Origin: Fibrobacter succinogenes
GTDB lineage: Bacteria > Fibrobacterota > Fibrobacteria > Fibrobacterales > Fibrobacteraceae
Assembly (NCBI GenBank): GCA_902779055.1
Contig: CACZAD010000007.1
Coordinates: 186,001 to 250,000 of the forward strand
Reading direction: 5' to 3'
Length of the DNA stretch: 64,000 bases
A model generated the notes under the pieces. It searched no databases, was not told the DNA's origin, and saw only the letters and a program-made list of their open reading frames with translations. A program made the position numbers and the translations under genes. Numbering within the stretch: position 1 is the first letter of the stretch; the number at the start of each line of letters is the position of its first letter. Below, one piece after another: positions 51,601-61,615 of this stretch.

Positions 51601-54600
51601 TGACTTATTCGATGTCCACGAAGAATACGGGTTCTTATGCATCTGATGCCAAGAGCTTTGTCGTGGATCCGGATGACGGTAGCATTACTACGTCCATGGA
51701 TGCCGAATTCGAAGCGGATGGAGATGCTCCTAAGATCTCTTATACGTTCAAGGTCACCGTTTCTGATGGCGTGAATTCTAAGGATGTCGAGGTGACTGTA
51801 AAGGTCTTGGATATTGAAGAACCACCCATTAATCTGGTTATCGAAGGTACTGGTAAGGTCAACGAGAACGAAGGCAAGGGCTTCAAGGTTCTGGATATGG
51901 TCTCGGCTGAAGATCTTTCTGGAACGAGTCTGGATGATTTCAAGACCTTGTGCGGTTATAAGGATGATGTTGACGGCGACCTTAATGGTGACGGCAAGGT
52001 TAATGGTGCCGATGTCGATGTTAAATGCAAGGGTAAACTTTCATTTGAGATAGACCAGTCCGCAAGTGGCGTCGCTGAGGGTATTTTCGAAATTGCAAAC
52101 GAAGGAAAGGGTTCTGTTAAGGTCAAGGATCCGACCAAGCTGGACTTCGAAGCTCTGTATGCAAAGAATAAAACGGTTCTTTCTGTCGTATTGACTGCCG
52201 AAAATATTTATGACGGAACTACAACACTTAGCATTACCAGAAATATCGAAGTTATTGACGTGAACGAAGCTCCCACGGCAGAAAACTTGTCTGTTGAAGT
52301 GGACGAGAACATTGCTGGTGGTACTTTGGTGGGGACTGTCAAGGCTACTGATCCTGATAAGTATGCTTCTTGCAAGGCTGGATCTCATTCTTGTGGGTTC
52401 AATACGCTCCAGTATTCGATTGTGAATTCCGCAGGCTTGCCGTTCGAAATTGAACAGAATACGGGTAGGATCAAGCTCAAGAAGAACGAAAGGCTCCGTT
52501 TTATTGAAAAGAGCGTATATACGTTCCAGGTGAAGGTGGTTGATTCGGATAAGAACAAGACTCCGCTGTCGGCTATTGCTAACGTCACTATTACGGTCAG
52601 GGATGTTAACGAAGCTTCTGAATTCAGGGTCTTGGCTGATCTTTACGAAGTCAAGGAAAATACAGCTGTTGGTACAAAGTTTGGCGACAAGATCGTTGTC
52701 TATGACGAAGATGGTGCTGATGTCAGCAAGACCACAGATGCAAATCCGGCATTGAAGATTTCTATCAAGGATAATGGTACTTGCACGGCCGGTAAGACCT
52801 GTGCCGAAGACCTGTTCAATGTTGTCATTGTGAAGGGCACGGATGGCAACCATGAAACGCAGTTCCAGTTTGTTGTCAAGTCTGGCTTGAACTACGAAGC
52901 TCTTTACAGGGCTACGGAAAAGGATGCCATTTTTGATGTGACTTTGACTGTCAAGGATAAGGGCGGTAACGAGGTTTCTCAGGATACAAAGATTCGCGTT
53001 ATCGATGAAAACGAAGAACCTGAATTTGTTGGTGAACCCTATAAGTTTAAGGTCGACGAAAATGTTAAGACGGAAACCTTGCTGGGTACAGTTGAAGCTT
53101 CTGACCCGGATATCTACAACGTAAATTACGGTACGCTTTACTTCTCGCTTGATGCTAGCGATGACGATGCCGCTCTGTTCGATATCGACCAGAAGACGGG
53201 TGAACTCTATGTCGTGAACAATTCCAAGCTCAATTTTGAAGATAAGAGTGAGTACAAGTTCAAGGTTATCGCAACTGACAAGGAATTCACGATTTCGACT
53301 CTTGTTACGGTTACCGTCAATAACGTAGATGAAGGTCCTGTGTTCCCGACGGTTCCGGACTTGTATGTCGATGAAAATACGCCGAAGGGTACGGTGGCTA
53401 CGCTTGATGATGGTACAAAGCAGGCTATCATTGCTAACGATGATGACTGCAGCAACAGGCATACTTGTGCAGCTCCGACCTACACGCTTGTAGCGGCCGA
53501 TGGCGCTCCGAACGATTACAAGGCATTTAGCATTGATGCCAATGGCTTTATCTCTGTGGCCAAGGACAATGTTCTGGATTATGAAACGCAGAAAAAGTAC
53601 GTTGTTCGCGTTGTCGCTACGGATGGTAAGGATCCTACGCTTACGGATGAAGTTGATGTGACAATCCATGTTAGAGACGTGAACGATGCACCGGTCTTCG
53701 ATATGGCTACATATCCGTTCGAAGTGGATGAAAACAAGCCTGCTGGTGAAGTCATTGGTGCTGTCTTTGCAAGCGATCAGGACACTTGGAGCGAATTGAC
53801 CTTTAAGATTGAAGATCTCAAGGCTGGTTCTGGTGATAGCAAGAAGTTTACGATTAGCTCTACGGGCAGAATCAGTACCACAGAAAAATTGAATCACGAA
53901 GATCAGGAAACTTATGAACTCCTAGTTACTGTGACGGATAATGGTTCTTCCAGGGGCTTTGAAGACCTTAGTGCTACAGCCAAGGTGTTCATTACGGTCA
54001 ATGACAGGCCTGATGATCCGGTGATTTACGATGACAAGAAGAGCTATGAGGTGGCTGAAAATACCGCAGAACATCCGATCAAGGATGCAACGATTGCGTG
54101 CTACGAAGTCACGGACGAAGATCTTGGCCAGGTGGAGACACTTGCCGGCTATGTCGTCGATGTTGGCGGTACGGATGCTGATCGCCTGTTTGATGCCACG
54201 GTCAAGAAGGATGGATCGAAGTACAAGCTTTGCCTCTCTGTCAAGAATACTTCGAAGATGAATTACGAAACTCTTGCTCATGAACACTCGATCAAGGTGG
54301 GCGTGATTGACGGCGACGAACGCATGACCGAAGTGGCAAAGACCATTACGATTGTCGACGTGAACGAAATGCCGATTATTTCGGGTAGCCTGGCCTTCTC
54401 GTTCTATGAAAACAAGGGCAAGGATTACGTCCTCGGTAAGCTCTATTCCGAAGATATTGATACGTCTAAGGCCTTTACCCAGAATGTGTTTAGCGCAACT
54501 GGTGGTGATACGGACCTGTTTACGATTACTGAAGATGGCAAGATCAAGGCCAAGCGTAATTTTGACTATGAAACCGAAACCCGTCGTACGTTCGAATTGG

Positions 54601-57419
54601 ATATTCAGCTCGCTGATAAGGATTCCAAGAAATATTCCGAACTGAAGACTTCGACTCGTATTACGATTACGCTCAAGAATGCTCCGGAAATTCCGCAAAT
54701 CACGACCACGGAATTCGATGTCGACGAAAACTCCGAAGAGGGTACGTTCGTTGGACAGCTCGAAGCCGTTGACCAGGATGGCGATACCGATCTTCTCTTT
54801 GCCCTTGCTGAACCTAGCGACTATGTGACTGTTTCTAAGGATGGCAAGATTACCGTTAGCGGTGATAAAAAGATCGATTACGAAAAGATGCAGGAATTTA
54901 CCATTGTGGTCAGCGTGAAGGATCCTGATGGCCTTGTTTCTGAAGCTGAAGTTCTCATTAAGGTGAATGACCTGAACGAACCTCCGACGATTAAGCCGCA
55001 GCAGTTCACGTTCCCGGAAGATTCGCCGATTGGCACCAAGAAGGGCCCGGTCGAAGCCTCTGATCCGGATACGAAGAACAAGAAGTTCAGCGAACTGACG
55101 TTCACGGCTGTTGAACCGAACGACATGTTTGAAATCTTGCCGAACGGTGACATTGAATTGAAGGGCGAACTCGACTACGAAAGCGAAAAGTCCTACACCA
55201 TTAACGTTCGTGTGACGGACGGAACTTATGCGGATACCGCTGCTATCACGATTAACGTGGGCAACGTTGTCGAAAAGTCCGAAGTCAAGATCACGCTCGT
55301 TGAAGCTGGCGATTCCATCTATCCGAATCCCGAAAAGGACATCTTCACGAATCAGGAACAGATTACTGTGGAATGGAAGCAGGATGGCAAGACCAAGTCC
55401 AGTGTCGAGACCTTGAAGGAAGGCAAGAACGTCATTATCAAGAAGTATAAGGATCCGACTAAGGATGTTGAAGGTGCTGATACTGTAATCGTCTACTTCA
55501 GTACGGCAGCTCCGATTGTCGAAGTCAGCGCCACCAAGACGAAGGTTGAAGCCGACAACATCTATACGGTCGTTGAAAGCGTCGATAAGAAGGACTCCTC
55601 GATCTACGTGAACAAGAAGTCCAAGGATGTCGATGTCGTTGTCAAGGATACCGTTTCTGGATATAAGGAAACCTTCACGGTCGAAGTGATTCTCGATACC
55701 ATCGCGGTCTCGAAGAAGACTGTGACGACCCTCGTGGATGTCTCCAAGTCTCAGCCGTCTCTCGACAAGAATCCGAAGGGCGGTGTCTCGGAAACTCCGA
55801 TTAACGGCAACAAGAAGAAGGTTTCTTATACCGAAACTGTGAACGGAACCAAGGTCACGATTTCTTACGAAGTCAACGACAAGGGCGAAATCATCAAGGT
55901 TCCGGTCTTCGACGAAGATGGCAAAAAGTCGATGGTCGAAGTCATCGAAGTTTCTACCGTTGTCGAAGTCAGCGGCAAGGAAGTGGTTGTCTCTTACAAG
56001 GCTGATGCCGAAACTGGTAAGATCCTGTACGGCGATTCCGAAGGCAACTTGATTGTCGATGTCCCGAGCAGCACTGGTACCAAGGATCCGACGTCCAAGG
56101 TGAACAAGGACCCGGATGAAATGGACCTCAAGACGGGTGTTGGTGCCTTCACGGTCACTTACGACTCCAAGGGTGTTCAGGGCAACAAGGCTACGGTCTC
56201 TTACGTCATCGACGAAAAGGGCAAGATTGTTGCTAACAAAGAAGGCGACAGAGGTTACCTCGTGACCTACACCTACACGAACAAGTATGGCAACACTGCC
56301 GAAAAGTCCGTGTTCATGGTGCTTGACAAGCTTGCTCCGCTCGTGATCATCAACTCGCCGAGCGATGGTGACGTGGTCTACGCTAACTTTATCGATGTCG
56401 ACTGGTGCATTGCCATCGATGGTGACAAGGATAACTGCGTCAAGCAGGATACGTTGAACTTCCAGAGCCTCAACAAGGGTGTGACGACCATCAAGCGTAT
56501 CTACCGCGACAAGGCTGGTAACGAAACGGTTGCCGAAGTCAACGTGATGTTGAAGAAGGCCAAGGATGTCGATATCAACCTCGAAAAGCCGATGGTTATC
56601 GTTTCTAGGGATTCTGTTGAAAAGTACTATGCAGAAAATCCGCCTGAGAAGGACCAGACTTATGCAGTGTCTGTCTTGAATCCGACGACCCAGACCGAAA
56701 AGGAAGTGGTGAAGGGTAATGCAAGCAAGTCCAAGAAGGGTTCTGGTGAAGAACCGTATCCGGGACTTGAAGGCCACCTTGGCCCGACGATCAAGGTCGA
56801 TATGAAGGTGCCTCTCGTAAGCCCGGTGGGTGGTCTTTCTACCTTGGACGATATCATTATCAACGGCGATATGATCCCGCTGGATGGTGTTGATGCCGAG
56901 AACAGTAAGAAGATGAACGTCAAGGACTACGTCGACAGCCTTTGCTCTGACGAATTCAAGGAAGAGCTGAACAAGGTTAAGGACTACAGCAAGATGACGC
57001 TCTATGCCTCCAAGGCTCGTGTGTCGCTCTGGTTCTACACGACCGCAGGTCAGTTCATTGACACGTACCATTTCGATTACGACGTCGATGATCCTGATTA
57101 TGTTGACAAGGCCGGTCTCGTGAAGTTCTTCTTCGAAATGAAGCTTGACGAAAATGGCGAACTGAGGGATTCTCGTGGCCGTCTCTACGGTACGGGTCCG
57201 TTCATCGTGAAGACGAAGGTCGATATCCGTTCTAAGCTCCGTTGCACGGTTCCGCCGTTGGATGGCAAGACTAAGTACGGTGACGTGATCAAGTCTAGCG
57301 ACGAAATGCTGAAGCGCTTCGGTTACAGACGTCCGGTGCTTCGCGGAAACGAAAAGTCTTCCTCGAAGTCCTCCAAGAAGTCTTCTAGCAAATCCTCTAG
57401 CAAGTCTTCCAAGAAGTAA
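48645..57419 (+). CDS. Giant cadherin-repeat surface protein B
   Basis: 2,924 aa; signal peptide ends near SMA. It has the same architecture as protein A: a head with HYKLWG and GAIVVGG, about 14 cadherin-like repeats (roughly 580-2215, linkers such as DVNEAP, DVNDAP, DLNEPP), the VSYxxDxKGK region and the tail domain ending FGYRRPV. It adds a Ser/Lys tail of about 25 residues (KSSSKSSKK type). One repeat contains a dockerin/EF-hand-like loop DLNGDGKVNGADVDV (about 1110-1124). AAGGAG lies about 12 nt before the ATG, longer than usual. A TATATT box about 90 bp upstream gives a sizeable 5' UTR. Possibly a cell-surface stalk or substrate adhesin. Confidence 0.85.
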   Translation: MRFSKFSLKAAALVLMGVVSSMAATTGLYPMTFGDEKTDDDNWEYLLHYKLWGQTGISFANQDNFPREKGWVGTSAGGDLYSTGNNGVVAGAIVVGGRIRPDDKMNFTTGPIRHRDGFTSGQNSSGAPECQGTTTSGSCADVPLYSSLSVPTVKSATYQSGFKIADRAIKEIHVPQNGSYDVFIDHIDFGSSSVLKVVMDEGAHSTRLFVKNLNLSDHPHILVQYAGENNPRCNSKQYTCGGDYQGNLLIYSAGDIDFSNIDNSPIVGTIVSAGEISIMSNMSFAGQLLAKKLTIGSDVNGENFEFIPFKKTPTLTLNTTAATFPENNEWTTIGVSLDDVGEKDVTFEYCFDFNSSAVTGQYASKSDVGAAATDHPFPICGVDDRIKITIPAGSKESKQKINIKPLIDGLIETPKNNQPGEKLWLYIYDLQGAIPSTENYESKKIGDMECGSFNIYIKDVDKLPQGNSSLKVSVKEDAEYTFAKGDFNFQHSTRTFESVKITSLPTKGSLLLNGTAVKKDQVITVANLGKLTYKPVANDFSKTKTEVYATFKFRVIGSGTGDNTSDEYTASVNVIPVNDKPTTDASYTFTVSENPSKNESLGSVTVTDVPNEQDVDTYTFSLVSGDKDCSSCFTLTSSGEVRVNGTQTFNYYTKSSYTLTAKVSDDAKTEKNYGLTGNPETSKNFTIVINVKNQNHAPTISNQSFDLPEKNKTSSGVIVDWTSDKIVGTVSAKDPDGDNLTFKVVDSGIPFAFKNGTSSLIVSDGSVLDYETKKSWSFKVSVTDKSGASATATITVNLEDVNEDPEPSGVKSEYTVKENTATGTSFGTFYVTDKDAGDKLTYKLTGALTGAAAASGTLKGKTLADIFYVEETANSSNKRTVEIKVKNEALLDYEALYKSSSKNASYPVTITITDKGPNSVDVATKITVIDVNEPFTATGGTFYIQEHSPGYSHVCTKSYGEYCAEADYGKVKGEDQDKYNKSFSTLTYSMSTKNTGSYASDAKSFVVDPDDGSITTSMDAEFEADGDAPKISYTFKVTVSDGVNSKDVEVTVKVLDIEEPPINLVIEGTGKVNENEGKGFKVLDMVSAEDLSGTSLDDFKTLCGYKDDVDGDLNGDGKVNGADVDVKCKGKLSFEIDQSASGVAEGIFEIANEGKGSVKVKDPTKLDFEALYAKNKTVLSVVLTAENIYDGTTTLSITRNIEVIDVNEAPTAENLSVEVDENIAGGTLVGTVKATDPDKYASCKAGSHSCGFNTLQYSIVNSAGLPFEIEQNTGRIKLKKNERLRFIEKSVYTFQVKVVDSDKNKTPLSAIANVTITVRDVNEASEFRVLADLYEVKENTAVGTKFGDKIVVYDEDGADVSKTTDANPALKISIKDNGTCTAGKTCAEDLFNVVIVKGTDGNHETQFQFVVKSGLNYEALYRATEKDAIFDVTLTVKDKGGNEVSQDTKIRVIDENEEPEFVGEPYKFKVDENVKTETLLGTVEASDPDIYNVNYGTLYFSLDASDDDAALFDIDQKTGELYVVNNSKLNFEDKSEYKFKVIATDKEFTISTLVTVTVNNVDEGPVFPTVPDLYVDENTPKGTVATLDDGTKQAIIANDDDCSNRHTCAAPTYTLVAADGAPNDYKAFSIDANGFISVAKDNVLDYETQKKYVVRVVATDGKDPTLTDEVDVTIHVRDVNDAPVFDMATYPFEVDENKPAGEVIGAVFASDQDTWSELTFKIEDLKAGSGDSKKFTISSTGRISTTEKLNHEDQETYELLVTVTDNGSSRGFEDLSATAKVFITVNDRPDDPVIYDDKKSYEVAENTAEHPIKDATIACYEVTDEDLGQVETLAGYVVDVGGTDADRLFDATVKKDGSKYKLCLSVKNTSKMNYETLAHEHSIKVGVIDGDERMTEVAKTITIVDVNEMPIISGSLAFSFYENKGKDYVLGKLYSEDIDTSKAFTQNVFSATGGDTDLFTITEDGKIKAKRNFDYETETRRTFELDIQLADKDSKKYSELKTSTRITITLKNAPEIPQITTTEFDVDENSEEGTFVGQLEAVDQDGDTDLLFALAEPSDYVTVSKDGKITVSGDKKIDYEKMQEFTIVVSVKDPDGLVSEAEVLIKVNDLNEPPTIKPQQFTFPEDSPIGTKKGPVEASDPDTKNKKFSELTFTAVEPNDMFEILPNGDIELKGELDYESEKSYTINVRVTDGTYADTAAITINVGNVVEKSEVKITLVEAGDSIYPNPEKDIFTNQEQITVEWKQDGKTKSSVETLKEGKNVIIKKYKDPTKDVEGADTVIVYFSTAAPIVEVSATKTKVEADNIYTVVESVDKKDSSIYVNKKSKDVDVVVKDTVSGYKETFTVEVILDTIAVSKKTVTTLVDVSKSQPSLDKNPKGGVSETPINGNKKKVSYTETVNGTKVTISYEVNDKGEIIKVPVFDEDGKKSMVEVIEVSTVVEVSGKEVVVSYKADAETGKILYGDSEGNLIVDVPSSTGTKDPTSKVNKDPDEMDLKTGVGAFTVTYDSKGVQGNKATVSYVIDEKGKIVANKEGDRGYLVTYTYTNKYGNTAEKSVFMVLDKLAPLVIINSPSDGDVVYANFIDVDWCIAIDGDKDNCVKQDTLNFQSLNKGVTTIKRIYRDKAGNETVAEVNVMLKKAKDVDINLEKPMVIVSRDSVEKYYAENPPEKDQTYAVSVLNPTTQTEKEVVKGNASKSKKGSGEEPYPGLEGHLGPTIKVDMKVPLVSPVGGLSTLDDIIINGDMIPLDGVDAENSKKMNVKDYVDSLCSDEFKEELNKVKDYSKMTLYASKARVSLWFYTTAGQFIDTYHFDYDVDDPDYVDKAGLVKFFFEMKLDENGELRDSRGRLYGTGPFIVKTKVDIRSKLRCTVPPLDGKTKYGDVIKSSDEMLKRFGYRRPVLRGNEKSSSKSSKKSSSKSSSKSSKK

Positions 57420-57440
57420 TCGAAACCGTTAGATTCTATA

Positions 57441-57473
57441 ATCCCGAGCGAACCGATCGCCCGGGATTTTTTT
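57441..57473 (+). terminator. Terminator of giant gene B
   Basis: ATCCCGAGCG/CGCCCGGGAT stem followed by seven T. Confidence 0.85.
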
Positions 57474-57521
57474 ATAGGCCATCCGCTAAAATTCTATTAT
57501 TGCATAAAAAAGAGGTTTTAC

Positions 57522-57848
57522 ATGGGTATCGAAGAACGTTCTACATTGGTATTTGCAAGTGGTGTCGGTCGTATTAAAGAAGAAAAGCCGAAGGCCGTGC
57601 GCCCGCAGGGCGATGGCGTTGTCCGTATCACGCTAAAACGTCTCGGAGGCGGCAAAATGGCTAGCGTCGTTTCGGGAGTGCCGCTGGACGAAGATGAACT
57701 CAAGGACTTGGCCCGTGTGTTAAAGCAGAAGTGCGGGGTGGGTGGCTCCGTCAAGGATTTCAATATCGAGATCCAGGGGGACAAGCGCAATGTGCTGAAA
57801 GCCGAACTCGAAAAGAAGGGATATACCGTAAAGCTCGCCGGTGGCTAG
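57522..57848 (+). CDS. yciH: SUI1/eIF1-family translation factor (YciH)
   Basis: 108 aa, normal length. The C-terminal SUI1 domain shows VRITLKRLGGGKMASVVSGV, LKDLARVLKQKCGVGGSVKD and the end IQGDKRNVLKAELEKKGYTVKLAGG. Bacterial YciH resembles eIF1 and influences start-site choice during initiation. AGAGG precedes the ATG. Placed between the giant surface genes and the FecR gene, with about 95 bp before the latter. Confidence 0.93.
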   Translation: MGIEERSTLVFASGVGRIKEEKPKAVRPQGDGVVRITLKRLGGGKMASVVSGVPLDEDELKDLARVLKQKCGVGGSVKDFNIEIQGDKRNVLKAELEKKGYTVKLAGG

Positions 57849-57942
57849 AGAAATGTGTTTGTCTTCACGTTTTTTTTTATCGTCTCTCAAAATTAGACAA
57901 AAAAAAGTAAATTTATCGTAAGGTATTTTATAGAGAGGCCTT

Positions 57943-59304
57943 ATGTTTAGACATCTGTCTTTATGGTGCTTTTTGGTGGCTATTTTTGTTCCTTCGGCTA
58001 TTTATGCCGCTCCAAAGGTCGGTAAAGTTCGAGATCCTTATAATGCAGATATGGGGGTTGCGGCTGAGGGGGCCGCAGGTTGCGATGGCATCCAGTGGGC
58101 ACCTGCGGAGCAGGACAATACCTTTAGGACTAATCACTGTTTTAAGACCGGAAAGGGTGGTTCCGTTCGATTGGAACTGAAGGGCTCCGGAAACATTTTG
58201 TCGATCGATGAAAACTCGCTTGTCAAGGTCGATGAATGGATCACTCCCGATGAAAATAACAAGGGTTCCTATTCCATCAAGACCAGTATCAAGAATGGCT
58301 TTATGGGCTTTAAGGCTGCCAAGAACGAAGGGCATAAGGCTAGCTTCAGGACCGGTACTGCTGCCGCATCGATTCGCGGAACAGAAGGTGTTATTGGTGG
58401 TGACGGCAATGCAACGATGTTTGCCGGATTGAAAAACGGAAAGCTGGCTGTTAGCGATACGGTGACGGGGGATTCCCTTTTTGTGAATGATGGCGAAACC
58501 GTTATCGGACGAAAGCAGTTTGTCGTTCTCAAGCTGAAGTCTTCGGGCGATATGGTCTTTGCAAGAATTTTGATGACGATCATTGCGGATACGACAAAGT
58601 CCCTGGAAGAATTGGCTGCTGCAGCCCAGGCGGCGGACAAGGCCTATCAGGATTCTTTACAGGCGCTGTCTGCTTCCTTGCAGAAGGATTCGGAACAAGA
58701 AAAGGAGGCGAATCTGGCAGTCCCGCAGATCAAGTATTCTTCTTACGATTCTTTGCGCTGTGTGGCTAATGTTGCTGTTTCCAACGTGCAGAAGGGCTCC
58801 GAAGCACGTTTATCTGCGATGATGGATGGGACGACCATTTCTGAGGTGAACGTCAAGCGCAATATGCCGAAGCGCTTTAAATTGCAGAGTGGCGTTCACG
58901 ATTACGAGTTCGTTGTCGAAAATGCGGTTGGCCACAATAGCGTCAAGAAGACGTTGGGCTGCTATCCGTTGAAGTCGTTCTCTGTGAAAGTCTTTGGCGA
59001 CAAGTATGTTCCTCTCCAGGTTCCGCCTGCGCCTCCGAGCGATCCTGACGCCGGAGATTGGATCTTGGAGACTTTGCAGTTCCAGATCCGTGTGCCCGAA
59101 AACGATCCGAGCTTCTTGAATAAAGTGACGGTTCGCCAGAATGGCAAGGTCATTTTGCAGGAACGTCTCTCCCAAATCCAGAACCTGGATTACCAGATTC
59201 CGGTTGAATTGAAGCGTGGTCAAAAGACTCGTTTTGTTATCGAAGTTGTTCACAAGAGTGGCTATGTTGTCAAGACGTCCAAGGTCTATGGGGTTAAAAA
59301 ATGA
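57943..59304 (+). CDS. Secreted FecR-domain protein
   Basis: 453 aa, signal peptide ending near IYA-AP; GAGAGG before the ATG. The FecR domain covers about 60-190, with the signature FRTGTAAASIRGTEGVIGGDG near 131-151. There is no N-terminal transmembrane anti-sigma part, so this is an exported protein using the fold structurally, and not a sigma-factor regulator. A short Ala/Gln-rich helical segment (about 215-255) precedes Ig-like beta domains. The last four bases overlap the start of the next gene (ATGA), so the two are translationally coupled and likely partners. Confidence 0.8.
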   Translation: MFRHLSLWCFLVAIFVPSAIYAAPKVGKVRDPYNADMGVAAEGAAGCDGIQWAPAEQDNTFRTNHCFKTGKGGSVRLELKGSGNILSIDENSLVKVDEWITPDENNKGSYSIKTSIKNGFMGFKAAKNEGHKASFRTGTAAASIRGTEGVIGGDGNATMFAGLKNGKLAVSDTVTGDSLFVNDGETVIGRKQFVVLKLKSSGDMVFARILMTIIADTTKSLEELAAAAQAADKAYQDSLQALSASLQKDSEQEKEANLAVPQIKYSSYDSLRCVANVAVSNVQKGSEARLSAMMDGTTISEVNVKRNMPKRFKLQSGVHDYEFVVENAVGHNSVKKTLGCYPLKSFSVKVFGDKYVPLQVPPAPPSDPDAGDWILETLQFQIRVPENDPSFLNKVTVRQNGKVILQERLSQIQNLDYQIPVELKRGQKTRFVIEVVHKSGYVVKTSKVYGVKK

Positions 59305-61613
59305 GTATTCGTAGATTAGCTCTTGCTTCTGTCCTTGCGATTCCCGCTATGGCTTTGGCGGCGGTTGACGATGTGTCGGCCGATTCTGTATGGACTGTCG
59401 GCGGATCTGTCGGTGTCGAATTTGGATTTCATTCTGTCGCTACCGAGAAGAATAAAACCAATGAAGTTTTTGTGAATGGAAAGGATTCTGTTTACCCGGG
59501 CAAAAAGTACAGGAACTATTTCCAGGTTCCCGGTGCTTATGGTGCCTGGAATGCCTTTGTACAGGTGCAGTCTCCGACTGGGCAGAAGATGGAATTCTCC
59601 ATGGATGCCTCGCACGATGAGTGGAATCACTTTGATCTCAAGTATGTGCAGGCATTGTACGAAGACCGTTTCCAGAAGCTCATCTTGGGCGATACCTATG
59701 TGTCGTCCGGCGAACTGTATATGTCTGGCATTGATCTCTTTGGTGTAAGCTATGACTTTAACCTGAATTTGAGCAATCGCGAAAAGCCGTTGCTTGCGCT
59801 GAGTGTCTTCGGTGGTGAAAACCGCGCCCCGAAACTGCCGGGCGACAGGGATCCGGATCAATACCACAAGTACGTTGGTCTTGACGAAGTCGAGGCGCAG
59901 AAGATGGTTGTGGGCGGCAAGGCGCTCTGGAATGTATCGAAGGAATTTGATGCGACTATCGGTTTCATTGGCAGCAAGGACTATTTGGAAGATCCGTATT
60001 TGCGTGATGGAACGACTAGGAACGTGAACCTTTCGAATCCGATGTTTTCTTCCAAGACGTTCTTTGGCGACTTCAACGGCAATTTTAATGTTCTTGGCGG
60101 TCGTGGTACGTATAACGTTCAGCTTGGCTTTGGCGGTGCCGATACGCTCAACGTCGCTGTGCATCGTGCTGTGAATGCGGTCTTTGAAGATGCCGGGCTT
60201 GACGTTTCGACATTTGCGCAACTCCGTCGCTTGATGAACAACACTTCGCTTGTGAACCGTATGAATCGCGAAGATCTGGAGCTTATCTTTGGGGACGGTA
60301 TGGATATGTCCGTTTCCGAGATGCGGAGTGAATTGAAGGAAATTTTGCAACTCGCCAATGAAGCTTTGAAAAAGTACAAGGCCGACAACAATGATGATCC
60401 GACGGAATGGACCGCTCAGAACCTGGCCTTGTCCGGTGCTTACAACTGGAAATTCAAATCGACGGTTGTCGATGCGTACTTCCGCTTTGTCGGTCGTAAC
60501 TACTACAGTGCGGGTTCTCCGGACTTGTTGCAGAATTCTCGCCAGTTGGGAGCCAAGCTTGACCAGAAGGTGAGCGACGTTTGGCAGTTGAACTCCGGTT
60601 ATGAATTGAACATCGAAAATGCTTCGGGAAGTGGTGATGCGTACAACGTATTCGGATTTGCCGAAGGCTCCAAGCTTGGTCTTTTGCCGGGCGCTGAAGA
60701 TGATTGGCTGAAGAAGCACGAGCAGGATGCTTCGAGAACTCTTTACATCCATGACTTTAACGTGAAGAATACGTTCAAGGTTCTTGATTCTGTGGAGATT
60801 ACGGCTCGTTTTGCACTTAACTACCGTACTCGCAATACTCCGCAGAGACTTTACGGGAATTACGTTGCATCTTCGGGCATTTACTCTGATGACTGGTTTG
60901 CAAGCCGTAAGGGCAAGGCCACGATTACAGTCAAGACCGATGACGGCTCGTTCGAAATTGACTCTGCGCGCTGGGCCAAGTATGCGAATTTGCAAAACAA
61001 GGAATATCTGGCAACGCAGTTCGAAGAACGCCTGTTAAAGCAGACGCTTGAACTTGGGGCAACGATTAGACTCCCGAAGAATGTGTTGAAGTTCGGTGGC
61101 GTTTGGACGTTCCGCAGGGATATGTCGAGGTTCAACCAGGACGATTTGCTGGACGGTTTTAATTTCTCTAACCGTACTTATGGCATTCTGGGATACTACT
61201 TCCACGGAAGTGATTTCTTTGAAATGCGCTATCCGATTTCGCTTACGACAACGTTTGATCGCGTGCGCAATACGGCATCGTTCACGCCCCGTTACAGATC
61301 GTATAACCGTAACGACATGAGCGAGTTTGAATGGACTCTTATGGAAAATGCGACCATTCAGTTGAAGCCGAATTTCCTGGATTTGATGTTGCTCGGTAGC
61401 GTCCGTCAGAACTTCATGAGCCGCGAAGAAGAAGGCAAGAATGTCGATGAAATGGAACTGGATTTGGATCTTTCGGCCGGGTTAAGATTCCAGCTGACCG
61501 AAAAACTCAGTACGGAATGGACTCTCGGAATGTACCTGAATTCTCGTCCGGACTATGCTTCTGAAGATTACAGGGACATTTACGGATCGGCTTCGCTTAC
61601 TTACGATTTTTAA
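59301..61613 (+). CDS. Large outer-membrane beta-barrel protein, partner of the FecR protein
   Basis: 770 aa, signal peptide ending near LAA. Amphipathic strands run throughout ([35 protein letters not shown]) and the C-terminus SASLTYDF ends in aromatic Phe as in barrels inserted by BAM. A helical insert (about 300-370, [17 protein letters not shown]) may form a periplasmic plug. Not recognised as a known transporter. Coupled by a 4-bp overlap to the FecR gene and 2 bp before nfo. Its position after two giant exported proteins makes a role in envelope display possible, but that is inference. Confidence 0.7.
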   Translation: MSIRRLALASVLAIPAMALAAVDDVSADSVWTVGGSVGVEFGFHSVATEKNKTNEVFVNGKDSVYPGKKYRNYFQVPGAYGAWNAFVQVQSPTGQKMEFSMDASHDEWNHFDLKYVQALYEDRFQKLILGDTYVSSGELYMSGIDLFGVSYDFNLNLSNREKPLLALSVFGGENRAPKLPGDRDPDQYHKYVGLDEVEAQKMVVGGKALWNVSKEFDATIGFIGSKDYLEDPYLRDGTTRNVNLSNPMFSSKTFFGDFNGNFNVLGGRGTYNVQLGFGGADTLNVAVHRAVNAVFEDAGLDVSTFAQLRRLMNNTSLVNRMNREDLELIFGDGMDMSVSEMRSELKEILQLANEALKKYKADNNDDPTEWTAQNLALSGAYNWKFKSTVVDAYFRFVGRNYYSAGSPDLLQNSRQLGAKLDQKVSDVWQLNSGYELNIENASGSGDAYNVFGFAEGSKLGLLPGAEDDWLKKHEQDASRTLYIHDFNVKNTFKVLDSVEITARFALNYRTRNTPQRLYGNYVASSGIYSDDWFASRKGKATITVKTDDGSFEIDSARWAKYANLQNKEYLATQFEERLLKQTLELGATIRLPKNVLKFGGVWTFRRDMSRFNQDDLLDGFNFSNRTYGILGYYFHGSDFFEMRYPISLTTTFDRVRNTASFTPRYRSYNRNDMSEFEWTLMENATIQLKPNFLDLMLLGSVRQNFMSREEEGKNVDEMELDLDLSAGLRFQLTEKLSTEWTLGMYLNSRPDYASEDYRDIYGSASLTYDF

Positions 61614-61615
61614 AT

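Noticed and set aside
53922-57071. A 1,049-codon open frame antisense to giant gene B
   Set aside because: Codon bias of the cadherin gene leaves the opposite strand open. The translation shows no domains or signal peptide, and the sense frame has clear repeats.
57943-59304. FecR protein as a sigma-factor regulator
   Set aside because: There is a signal peptide, no cytoplasmic anti-sigma domain, and no sigma factor or TonB receptor gene adjacent.
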